Below are positions 5,652-10,975 of a stretch of 10,975 bases of DNA, piece by piece. This DNA comes from Patescibacteria group bacterium (GTDB lineage Bacteria > Patescibacteriota > Doudnabacteria > UBA920), in the NCBI GenBank assembly GCA_023487095.1, contig JAMDEL010000050.1:1-10975 (forward strand), read 5' to 3'. Within the stretch, counting starts at the first letter, position 1. Each line of letters begins with the position of its first letter. The notes beneath the pieces were generated by a model that saw nothing but the letters and a program-made list of their open reading frames with translations, was not told the DNA's origin and searched no databases. A program made the translations under genes and the position numbers.

Positions 5652-6130
5652 AGTATCTGAAGATAGCAGCTTTATTCAGCTTAATTAACGCGATTTTTTT
5701 CGGCCTGTTTTTATACGTGCTTTACAGCCAGAACTTGAGTCTTAAGTCCCAGCTTCAGAATGCCAGCACATCCGTGCCCGAACAGGCGGTCGGGGTTATG
5801 CCGGAGACGGCGACCACCAGTCCAGTATCACCCGCTACGTCATCGCCTGCGGCCGGAAAAGACGTGGTTAAATCCGCCCCTGCTGTCCAAAATCCCATTC
5901 CCGCGGCCCCTAAGCCCTCGGCCCCCACGCCAAGTCAGGCTCCGCCGGCTGAGTCCAACCGCTGTATTATTACCATTTCCGGCCAGCGGTATGATGTTAC
6001 GGATTTCAGGTCCCAGCATCCCGGCGGCGATATTTTTGCCTGCGGCACGGATATGACCCAAACGTTTTTCGGCCAGCATGACCAACAGCTCTTGGACAGC
6101 CCTGAGATGGCAAAGCTGAAAGTCCGGTGA
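5648..6130 (+). CDS. Membrane-anchored classical cytochrome b5 domain protein
   Basis: The 160-residue protein has a short N-terminal membrane anchor (about 5-26), a linker rich in Pro, Ala, Ser and Thr (about 40-104) and a C-terminal cytochrome b5 domain (105-158). The domain reads CIITISGQRYDVTDFRSQHP, then GGDIFACGTDMTQTFFGQH. His124 of HPGG and His144 are the expected axial haem ligands, giving bis-His b-type haem; the domain is shorter than a full b5 and lacks the usual first strand and helix. Cys106 and Cys132 could form a disulfide in an oxidising outside compartment. The flexible linker would let the haem domain reach from the membrane to partners. The start overlaps the shifted-frame stop of the reductase gene by ATGA, so it is very probably co-translated with it and acts as its electron acceptor (inference). 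Confidence 0.88.
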   Translation: MKYLKIAALFSLINAIFFGLFLYVLYSQNLSLKSQLQNASTSVPEQAVGVMPETATTSPVSPATSSPAAGKDVVKSAPAVQNPIPAAPKPSAPTPSQAPPAESNRCIITISGQRYDVTDFRSQHPGGDIFACGTDMTQTFFGQHDQQLLDSPEMAKLKVR

Positions 6131-6153
6131 GGCTGACTTTTCGGCTACAGGCT

Positions 6154-6177
6154 GAAACGCGCCCAAAGCTAATGCGT
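6154..6177 (+). promoter_or_regulatory. Possible ECF-type autoregulatory promoter before the sigma factor
   Basis: GAAAC (6154-6158) and CGT (6175-6177) are separated by 16 nt, which resembles the GGAAC-N16/17-CGT layout of many ECF sigma promoters. A vegetative-like TAATAT overlaps at 6177-6182 but has no matching -35. Autoregulation is common for ECF sigma genes; here it is only a suggestion from two short motifs. Confidence 0.3.
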
Positions 6178-6195
6178 AATATTAAGTGAAAGCGA

Positions 6196-6762
6196 ATGGA
6201 TCTTTCAGAGCAAATTAAAAAGGCCCAAAACGGCGACAGTCAGGCTTTTTCCCTGATTTACGACGCCTACTCCGGCAAGCTCTACCGCTACATCCGGCTG
6301 AAAATCTCCAGTCGGCAGCATGCGGAGGATGTGCTTCAGGAGGTTTTCGTAAAAATTTGGCGCGGCTTGCCGAACTACGACGAAGGCAAGGGCACTTTTA
6401 ACGCTTGGGCTTACAGGGTGGCGGCCAATGCCCTGAATGATTTTTTGCGGAAAGTCTACCGCACTCCGGAAGCCCTGGAAATGTCGGAAGAGTATGAAAG
6501 CAGTAAGGCGCCCTGGCAGCAGGAAGCCGCCGACATGTCAAAAGTCTTGGATGCCGAGCTTTCCCTAAAGCAGCTGGGCTCTTTAATGACGGAAATGCCG
6601 GAAATCTACAGGCGCGTAGTGGAATACCGTTTTATTCAGGATTTGACTGTGGAAGAGACCGCCGAACTGCTTGGCAAAACCAACCTGGCGGTTAGGCTGA
6701 TCCAGCATAGGGCCATAAATAAGCTGAGGAAATTAAGGAAAAGCAACAATGTCAATTTTTAG
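6196..6762 (+). CDS. ECF-type RNA polymerase sigma-70 family factor
   Basis: The 188-residue protein has only sigma regions 2 and 4, the ECF layout. Region 2 spans about 15-87: AFSLIYDAYSGKLYRYIRLK followed by AEDVLQEVFVKIWRG (43-57), which binds the core polymerase and the -10. GTFNAWAYRVAANALNDFLR (66-85) is the region 2.3/2.4 helix. Region 4 (about 124-180) has LMTEMPEIYRRVVEYRF and the helix-turn-helix LTVEETAELLGKTNLAVRLI then QHRAINKLRK, which reads the -35. The linker between them is acidic. The stop overlaps the start of a DUF5667 membrane protein by 14 nt, the usual sigma/anti-sigma gene pairing. The regulon is unknown; upstream haem-protein genes or downstream envelope genes are possible targets. 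No clear Shine-Dalgarno sequence. Confidence 0.93.
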   Translation: MDLSEQIKKAQNGDSQAFSLIYDAYSGKLYRYIRLKISSRQHAEDVLQEVFVKIWRGLPNYDEGKGTFNAWAYRVAANALNDFLRKVYRTPEALEMSEEYESSKAPWQQEAADMSKVLDAELSLKQLGSLMTEMPEIYRRVVEYRFIQDLTVEETAELLGKTNLAVRLIQHRAINKLRKLRKSNNVNF

Positions 6763-7771
6763 AGCAAAAAAATTGGAAAAGGAACTTTCGGGGTTGAGAA
6801 ACACAGCTGCCGGTTTGGATATGTCCGCGGCTGAAAACTTAGAGCTTAAAACCAAGGTCATGGCAGCCATTAGGCTCGTGCCCCAGGACAGCGCCTATGT
6901 GGCCAAACAGGAAAAGGTTTCAGCAAAAAACCGTATGTGGCTGCCAAAGTTGGCTTTTTCGGTATTGGCCGGAGTGGTCTTTTTGAGCGGCACGGTCTTT
7001 GCCTCCGGTTATTCATTGCCTGGTGATGTTTTGTATCCAGTGAAAAAAGCCAAAGAAAAGCTGGAGCTGCAATTGACCCCCGCTGGCCAGCCTAAGGCCT
7101 TGATCATGGCAAAACAGGCCGAAGAGAGACTGCACGAACTTTCTGACATTAAATCAATCCCAGCCCAGCCTGGCAATGCGGAAAAATTATCCAAACAGAA
7201 AGAAGAGGCCCGCGTTCAGGCCAACATTGAGGTTTCCACAGCAGTAGAAAGTCTAACCCAGGTAAAAAAAGACTTAGAAGACAAGGGTAATGCGCAGGCC
7301 GCAGAGAATGTAAATACGGCTATAGTCCGCTTGGTGGCCAAAGCCAAAACCGAAGATATTGAGGTTGAAGACCGGATAGGCGTTTCCAACGAAAAGCAGG
7401 AAAAAGCAGAAGACAGACCACAAGAGGACCAAAAGGACAAGGAAGGGCAGGAAAAAGGAAAACGGCCGGAAGGGGAAGTGAGAGGGTTAAGGCATAAAGC
7501 CGGAGACCCTGACCCCAGACAGCAGAGCCGAAGACAAGAGGCGACAGTCCCGAAAGTTTTGACCCCAAGCTTGACGGCCAGTTCGGGAGTTACTAACCTG
7601 CCCAATGTTTTGCCGCAGGGCCAGGTGCTAGGTGCCAGCACGAGCACCGGAGAAGGGTCGGTTTTGCTGCCGCAGGCCCCTTCCGCGACCACGACCCAGA
7701 GCCAGGAAAAGGAAGAGGAGACAGAGGCTGGAAAACACGAATCGGAGCCTGAATCAAAACTGGAGCCTTAA
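6749..7771 (+). CDS. DUF5667 domain membrane protein, probable anti-sigma factor
   Basis: The 340-residue protein has a short cytoplasmic N-terminus (1-65), one transmembrane helix (about 66-86) and a DUF5667 domain outside (about 88-200). The domain begins SGYSLPGDVLYPVKKAKEKL and continues KALIMAKQAEERLHELSDI; these motifs are diagnostic of DUF5667 proteins, which commonly follow ECF sigma genes. The N-terminal part is shorter than a typical zinc anti-sigma domain and has no HxxxCxxC motif, so sigma binding would be by another mode. Beyond residue 200 the chain is highly charged (Lys/Glu/Asp/Arg, 203-265) and then Ser/Thr/Pro-rich, ending in a Glu-rich tail, as expected for a disordered surface segment. 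It overlaps the sigma gene by 14 nt and has a fair Shine-Dalgarno AAGGA 9 nt before its ATG. Role as anti-sigma is inferred from position and domain. Confidence 0.82.
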   Translation: MSIFRAKKLEKELSGLRNTAAGLDMSAAENLELKTKVMAAIRLVPQDSAYVAKQEKVSAKNRMWLPKLAFSVLAGVVFLSGTVFASGYSLPGDVLYPVKKAKEKLELQLTPAGQPKALIMAKQAEERLHELSDIKSIPAQPGNAEKLSKQKEEARVQANIEVSTAVESLTQVKKDLEDKGNAQAAENVNTAIVRLVAKAKTEDIEVEDRIGVSNEKQEKAEDRPQEDQKDKEGQEKGKRPEGEVRGLRHKAGDPDPRQQSRRQEATVPKVLTPSLTASSGVTNLPNVLPQGQVLGASTSTGEGSVLLPQAPSATTTQSQEKEEETEAGKHESEPESKLEP

Positions 7772-7838
7772 AGAAAAAGCAAAAGATAAATTACACAAAT
7801 TCAGTTGTTTAAGTATTCAGAAGCTAGAAACTAATAAC

Positions 7839-7867
7839 AAAAAAGCGCGTCTAGAGGCGCTTTTTTG
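7839..7867. terminator. Rho-independent terminator after the sigma/DUF5667 operon
   Basis: An A run plus GCGC and GCGC plus six T form a stem of about ten pairs around an eight-base loop containing TCTAG. It lies 68 nt after the DUF5667 stop and ends that operon before the PadR promoter. The flanking A and T runs would also allow action on the other strand. Confidence 0.8.
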
Positions 7868-7901
7868 TTTGGGCAAGAAAGGGGTGGTATTGTTATCCAC
7901 A

Positions 7902-7932
7902 ACCCAGTACCTTGCATAAAAAGGTAGTGGGT
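7902..7932. promoter_or_regulatory. Probable PadR operator: 12-bp inverted repeat over the -35
   Basis: ACCCAGTACCTT (7902-7913) and AAGGTAGTGGGT (7921-7932) are inverted copies with one mismatch in twelve, separated by 7 nt. The repeat covers the -35 (TTGCAT) and most of the spacer of the PadR promoter, so a bound dimer would block polymerase. It lies upstream of the transcription start, so an RNA hairpin role is unlikely. Confidence 0.65.
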
Positions 7933-7940
7933 GCTATGCT
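7912..7940 (+). promoter_or_regulatory. Promoter of the padR-pspC operon
   Basis: TTGCAT (7912-7917), a 17-nt spacer and TATGCT (7935-7940), with TG one base above the -10, give a good vegetative promoter with an extended -10. Transcription should begin near 7947, about 18 nt before the ATG at 7965. Confidence 0.65.
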
Positions 7941-7964
7941 CTAAATAGATTTAATATTCCCTAC

Positions 7965-8321
7965 ATGGACAACAAGATTTTTGACATGGAAAACGCCCGC
8001 GCCCAAATGCGCAAGAGCTTGCTGGAATACTGCATTCTTTTAGCCATTTCCCAGGGCGAATTATACGCTTCGGATATTTTAAGCGAACTCAAAGCTGATA
8101 ACCTGATTGTGGTGGAAGGCACGCTTTACCCGATGTTGTCGCGGTTAAAATCCGATTCGCTTTTGGAATATTCCTGGAAAGAATCCAAAGCCGGACCTCC
8201 CCGCAAATACTACCGGCTGACAGGCGAAGGCAAAAGAACTTTGGAGCAGTTAACCTTAACGTGGCAGGAGCTAACCTCATCTATTAATTCACTAATTAAA
8301 AAATATGAAAAAAACAATTAA
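7965..8321 (+). CDS. PadR-family transcriptional repressor
   Basis: The 118-residue protein is a small winged helix-turn-helix regulator of the PadR family. LLEYCILLAISQGELYASDI, then LSELKADNLIVVEGTLYPML, then SRLKSDSLLEYSWKES and GPPRKYYRLTGEGKRTLEQL form the standard PadR core: YxxDI, EGTLYPxLxRL and PRKYYxLTxxG. A C-terminal dimerisation helix follows (about 95-118). Its last 17 nt overlap the start of the PspC/head-GIN gene, so both are made from one message. An inverted repeat over the -35 of its promoter is a likely site for autorepression. The same pairing of PadR with PspC-domain membrane proteins is common in Bacteroidota and other phyla, where it is thought to serve envelope stress. 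A second ATG at 7986 is an alternative start; neither has a Shine-Dalgarno sequence. Confidence 0.92.
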   Translation: MDNKIFDMENARAQMRKSLLEYCILLAISQGELYASDILSELKADNLIVVEGTLYPMLSRLKSDSLLEYSWKESKAGPPRKYYRLTGEGKRTLEQLTLTWQELTSSINSLIKKYEKNN

Positions 8322-9717
8322 TATTTCCATTGGCGGGCTGTCGTTCCAAATTGAGGAAGAAGCATATGCGACCCTGGAAAAATATTTGAGCGAAGTTAAG
8401 GCGCGGTTTGCTTCGTATCCCGATGCGGGGGAAATTGTCAGCGACATGGAAGACAGGATCGCCGAGCAGTTTTCGGCGAAGGCCCAGACTGGCCGGCCAA
8501 TCAGCCCTGCCATGGTTCAGGAGCTAATTAGCGTCATGGGGCGGCCTGACCAGATTGGCGAGGCGGGTAAAAATGATAGCGCGCCAAACCAGGAAGCGGT
8601 GCCAAAGGCGCCAGGGATGCCCAAGCGCCTGTTCCGGAATTTAGATGATGCAATTCTGGGCGGTGTCTGCAGCGGCTTGGCGGTCTATTTGGGCACAGAC
8701 ACGGCTTGGGTGCGCCTGATTTTCGCCTTGACCATTTTTTTCGGGGGCTTTGGAATCGTTTTGTATCTTATTTTGTGGATTATTGTTCCGGCTGCGGAAA
8801 CGGACACGGAAAAATTGCAGATGCGTGGCAGTCCGATTAATTTAAAAAATCTTGAACAAACGGTGAGGGACAGGGTGGCTGAAATTAAAAAAAAAGATCC
8901 CAGTACAGTTAAGCGGGCTTTGGCTGCGCCATTTAAAGCCCTAGGTCTTTTTTTCCGGGGTTTGGGCAGGGTTTTGCAAAGTTTGCTGCCCGTATTGTTT
9001 AAAATTATAGGCGTTGGCATTACCGTTGTGGCTGCCATGGCCATGGCTGGCTTGGTTTTTGCAGCTGTGAGCTTGCTGACCAATTCCGGTTCGCCATATG
9101 TTGATTTTCCGTTAAAGGAAATCGCTAGCGGCGCGGTTTATTACGCTGCCGTGGCTAGCGCTTTTTTTGTGGCCTTTGTCCCCATAGTTTTTATCTTGTT
9201 GCTGGGCACCAGTCTGGTGGCTTACCGTTCAACTTTCAAACGGATGGGCAGCTTTATGCTTTTGGGTCTTTGGGTCGTGGCTGTGGCAGTCTTTTTGAAT
9301 ATGGCGGTAAAGTTGGCGCCGCAGGTGGAGGACCTGGTTAAAACCAGTCCATATTTTCAGACTGCAAGCAAGGAGTATGCGCTGCGGGATTTTTCCGCTT
9401 TGGAAATCGGCGGCGTAGACGAGGCTGTTATCCACCCGGGCAGCAGCTTTAAAGTTGTCGCGGAAGCCAGGCAGAAGGACTTGGACGAAACCAGGATTTT
9501 TGTCCAGAACGGCACTCTAAAAGTCGGGCATGAGCGCCTGTTTAAGATTTGTCTGTTTTGCACCCGGGGTAAAGTTAAGCTTTCTATTTATGCCCCTTCT
9601 TTTGATAGAATTTCCGCTAGCGGCGCCAGCCGGGTTACGAGCAGAGGTAAAAACCCCCCAAATGGAAGCCGAACTTTCCGGTGCTTCCAAGCTGTTTCTT
9701 TCCGGCACAGCCGATAG
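8305..9717 (+). CDS. PspC-domain membrane protein with head-GIN domain, N-terminal part of a split gene
   Basis: The first segment (1-90) is a soluble helical region found before PspC in such proteins (MKKTINISIGGLSFQIEEEA, later EIVSDMEDRIAEQF). The PspC domain follows at about 105-163: KRLFRNLDDAILGGVCSGLA, then YLGTDTAWVRLIFAL, ending in a helix. Four or so further membrane segments lie at about 220-330. From about 360 the chain enters an outside beta-rich head-GIN (DUF2807-like) domain, beginning FSALEIGGVDEAVIHPG and reaching ISASGASRV. After that the 0-frame turns into non-homologous sequence and stops at 9717. The GIN repeats continue in the +1 frame from about 9650 to 10495, so about the last 20 residues read in this frame are probably not native. 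The intact protein would be about 729 residues. Role in envelope stress is inferred from PspC and PadR context. Confidence 0.88.
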   Translation: MKKTINISIGGLSFQIEEEAYATLEKYLSEVKARFASYPDAGEIVSDMEDRIAEQFSAKAQTGRPISPAMVQELISVMGRPDQIGEAGKNDSAPNQEAVPKAPGMPKRLFRNLDDAILGGVCSGLAVYLGTDTAWVRLIFALTIFFGGFGIVLYLILWIIVPAAETDTEKLQMRGSPINLKNLEQTVRDRVAEIKKKDPSTVKRALAAPFKALGLFFRGLGRVLQSLLPVLFKIIGVGITVVAAMAMAGLVFAAVSLLTNSGSPYVDFPLKEIASGAVYYAAVASAFFVAFVPIVFILLLGTSLVAYRSTFKRMGSFMLLGLWVVAVAVFLNMAVKLAPQVEDLVKTSPYFQTASKEYALRDFSALEIGGVDEAVIHPGSSFKVVAEARQKDLDETRIFVQNGTLKVGHERLFKICLFCTRGKVKLSIYAPSFDRISASGASRVTSRGKNPPNGSRTFRCFQAVSFRHSR

Positions 9718-10495
9718 TCTTCAGCTGTCGCTGTCCGGCGTCAGCAACGTCAAGGCCGAAAGCGCGCAAATTAAAAGTGCGGATATAAACTTAAGCGGCG
9801 CGAGCGAAGCCCGTTTTGGCACCCTGGAGAGCTTAAAAGTGGAAGCCAGCGGCGCGAGCGTGGTTTATTATCAGTCCGCGACCAGTTTGCAGGAACACTA
9901 TTCCGGCGCCGCCCATTCAAGCAAACGCGTGCCGAGCCAATCGGACGCAAAGGATCGCGAATACCAAAATCTTGATTACAATTTTAAATTCAATTATCCA
10001 GCGGCTTACTTGGTGAGCGATGGCCCGGCGGCCGGTGCGGCTAATGCGTATTACTTGCCCATCCAAACATATTTTTTCAAAGCCCAAACCGGAAGGTTTG
10101 TGGTTACGGCCAGTTTGCCGAAAGAAACCTATCCAGCGAACACCGACTTTGACGGCGCTTTCTTCAGCGTGGCTGTTACTCAAGAATTAAGCCAAGCCGA
10201 GTGCTTGAAGTATAATCCAAATTCCGGCGCAGGCAGCCAAGGAACAGAGACAGTCAGGCAAGAAATAATCAACGGCGTGGCTTACACGGTAGGCGACGCT
10301 TCCGGTGCCGGGATGAGCCATCAGGCCTATGGTAAAATTTACCATACCTATAAAAACGGTTCGTGTTACGAATTACAGACCGGCGTTCGGACTTCCGGTT
10401 TCGGCGCAGCCGATTTTATAACTGAGCAGGTTAATGTGGAAGATGTCCAGGCCCGGCTAAATAATGTCCTGAGGACTTTTACCTTTTTGAAGTAA
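9530..10495 (+). CDS. C-terminal part of the split PspC/head-GIN protein (+1 frame)
   Basis: This open frame is 321 residues long, but only the part from about 9650 (VKTPQMEAELSGASKL) is likely to be native; the preceding 40 residues are a shadow of the other frame and there is no start signal at 9530. It carries head-GIN repeats, each with a SGAS-type turn: ELSGASKLFLSG, LSLSGVSNVKAE, INLSGASEARFG, VEASGASVVYYQ. These form a right-handed beta structure in relatives. A second domain follows (about 145-321 of this frame) starting YQNLDYNFKFNYPAAYLV and ending LNNVLRTFTFLK, resembling PsbP-like lipoprotein domains of unknown role. Removing one base from the A5C6 run at 9649-9659 joins it in frame to the gene starting at 8305. 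A terminator follows the stop. Confidence 0.85.
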   Translation: MSACLRFVCFAPGVKLSFLFMPLLLIEFPLAAPAGLRAEVKTPQMEAELSGASKLFLSGTADSLQLSLSGVSNVKAESAQIKSADINLSGASEARFGTLESLKVEASGASVVYYQSATSLQEHYSGAAHSSKRVPSQSDAKDREYQNLDYNFKFNYPAAYLVSDGPAAGAANAYYLPIQTYFFKAQTGRFVVTASLPKETYPANTDFDGAFFSVAVTQELSQAECLKYNPNSGAGSQGTETVRQEIINGVAYTVGDASGAGMSHQAYGKIYHTYKNGSCYELQTGVRTSGFGAADFITEQVNVEDVQARLNNVLRTFTFLK

Positions 10496-10505
10496 AGGTT
10501 AAAAT

Positions 10506-10539
10506 AAAAAAAGAGCGCTTCTAGGGGCGCTCTTTTTTT
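10506..10539. terminator. Rho-independent terminator after the PspC/head-GIN gene
   Basis: GAGCGC and GCGCTC form a stem around an eight-base loop containing TCTAG, flanked by seven A on the left and seven T on the right. It lies about ten bases after the stop at 10495. Its core resembles the terminator at 7839-7867. Confidence 0.85.
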
Positions 10540-10575
10540 GTGGCAGCAAAAGAAGATTTCGGGTAAACTTAACGC

Positions 10576-10584
10576 AGGAAGGAG
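10576..10584 (+). promoter_or_regulatory. Strong Shine-Dalgarno sequence of the M23 gene
   Basis: AGGAAGGAG lies 6 nt before the ATG at 10591. It is the only strong ribosome binding site seen before any start in the window and it fixes the start of the M23 gene. Confidence 0.8.
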
Positions 10585-10590
10585 TGGGTC

Positions 10591-10975
10591 ATGAATAAAT
10601 CCAGCTTTAACCTATATCTTGGGCTTTTTTTCGGCAGCCTGCTGTTGGGCGTCTTAATTTGGGGCGCAATTTTGGCCAGGCGAAACCAAAAGCCTGAAAC
10701 AGTCCGGACCCAGCCTTTGTTGCCGGCTCCAAAAGAGCCTTTAAGCCAAGCATCCAGGGCTACCACTACGCTTGGCCAGGAAAACCAAGTTAGCCACACC
10801 CTGTTGTTTCCGCCCCTGGACAAAGCCTTGGAGCGGGTGACGAAGAAACCCTTTGGCATCAAGATTTCGCCTCAAAATTCCCCGGTCAGCCCGGAACGTT
10901 TTTCCGGTTTCCATACGGGAGTGGACTTTGAAACTTTTCCCGACGAGCAGGACACAGGTGTTTCCGTATATGCGG
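10591..10975 (+). CDS. M23-family (LytM-type) peptidase, 3'-truncated by the window edge
   Basis: The visible 128 residues begin with a signal anchor (MNKSSFNLYLGLFFGSLLLG, hydrophobic about 6-30), then a Pro/Ser/Thr-rich linker (about 34-75). The start of a catalytic domain follows: KKPFGIKISPQNSPVSPERF then SGFHTGVDFETFPDEQD. RF.GFHTGVD carries the first HxxxD zinc pair of M23 metallopeptidases, which cut peptide cross-bridges in peptidoglycan; the later HxH ligand lies beyond the window. The spacing 'PFG..I.P..SPV.PERF' before it is common in CPR and Gram-positive relatives. The protein should act outside the cytoplasmic membrane in cell-wall turnover. A strong Shine-Dalgarno sequence fixes the start. 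The gene is separated from the PspC gene by a terminator. I see no convincing promoter for it; TAAACT at 10564-10569 is the best -10-like sequence. Confidence 0.82.
   Translation, partial: MNKSSFNLYLGLFFGSLLLGVLIWGAILARRNQKPETVRTQPLLPAPKEPLSQASRATTTLGQENQVSHTLLFPPLDKALERVTKKPFGIKISPQNSPVSPERFSGFHTGVDFETFPDEQDTGVSVYA

Noticed and set aside
6139..6157. Hairpin (TTTCGGCT, 3-nt loop, GGCTGAAA) after the classical b5 gene as a terminator
   Set aside because: The stem contains two G-T pairs and is followed by CGCGCC, not a T run. It may slow polymerase but is not a convincing terminator.
7216..7692. Minus-strand open frame opposite the DUF5667 gene
   Set aside because: It mirrors the charged and repetitive C-terminal region of that gene; no promoter, ribosome site or domain supports it.
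7621..7919. Plus-strand frame at 7632-7919 as a small gene after the DUF5667 gene
   Set aside because: Its first half overlaps the DUF5667 coding sequence in another frame and its second half crosses the terminator hairpin; there is no ribosome site.
7839..10539. The two terminators with similar GCGC/TCTAG cores as ends of a mobile element
   Set aside because: The likeness is limited to a short stem and loop, both follow stop codons and carry T runs, and there is no transposase or target duplication.

Overview
The window looks like a fragment of a small, environmental, Gram-positive-like or candidate-phylum genome, most probably from the Patescibacteria/CPR (Parcubacteria-like) radiation. 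This is an inference. It rests on the DUF5667 protein behind an ECF sigma factor, the Ser/Thr/Ala-rich secreted proteins, several small cytochrome b5-like proteins, the PspC plus head-GIN protein, short AT-rich spacers and the near absence of Shine-Dalgarno sequences. TGA behaves as a normal stop, so a recoded-TGA CPR lineage is unlikely. No rRNA, tRNA, CRISPR array, insertion sequence or phage gene was found. No gene-free stretch exceeds about 200 bases.

Left part (1-2730). The 3' part of an AEC-type membrane carrier converges on a CDF cation exporter, and a bidirectional terminator separates them. Next on the minus strand is a two-gene SdpR/SdpI-like module: an ArsR repressor and a DUF1648/SdpI membrane protein. 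It has a near-consensus promoter and a perfect 9-bp inverted-repeat operator over the -10 and transcription start.

Central part (2850-6130). Four plus-strand genes all point to haem-based electron transfer at or outside the membrane. They are a secreted Ser/Thr-rich protein with a variant b5-like domain, a membrane-anchored MAPR-type b5-like protein (Tyr haem ligand expected), a six-helix ferric reductase/NADPH-oxidase-type flavocytochrome, and a membrane-anchored protein with a classical HPGG cytochrome b5 domain. The last overlaps the reductase stop by ATGA. The reductase frame is broken by one nucleotide near its C-terminus. The obvious model is an electron relay from NAD(P)H through FAD and two b haems to three different extracytoplasmic b5-fold acceptors. 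This cluster is the most interesting part of the window.

Right part (6196-10975). An ECF sigma factor overlaps a DUF5667 membrane protein that is probably its anti-sigma factor. A PadR repressor with a striking inverted repeat over its -35 overlaps a PspC/head-GIN envelope-stress-type protein, which is also split by a one-nucleotide shift in an A5C6 run. The window ends inside an M23 peptidase gene, the only gene here with a strong Shine-Dalgarno sequence. The theme of this half is envelope sensing and maintenance. The reading frames of the two split genes depend on whether the indels are real.
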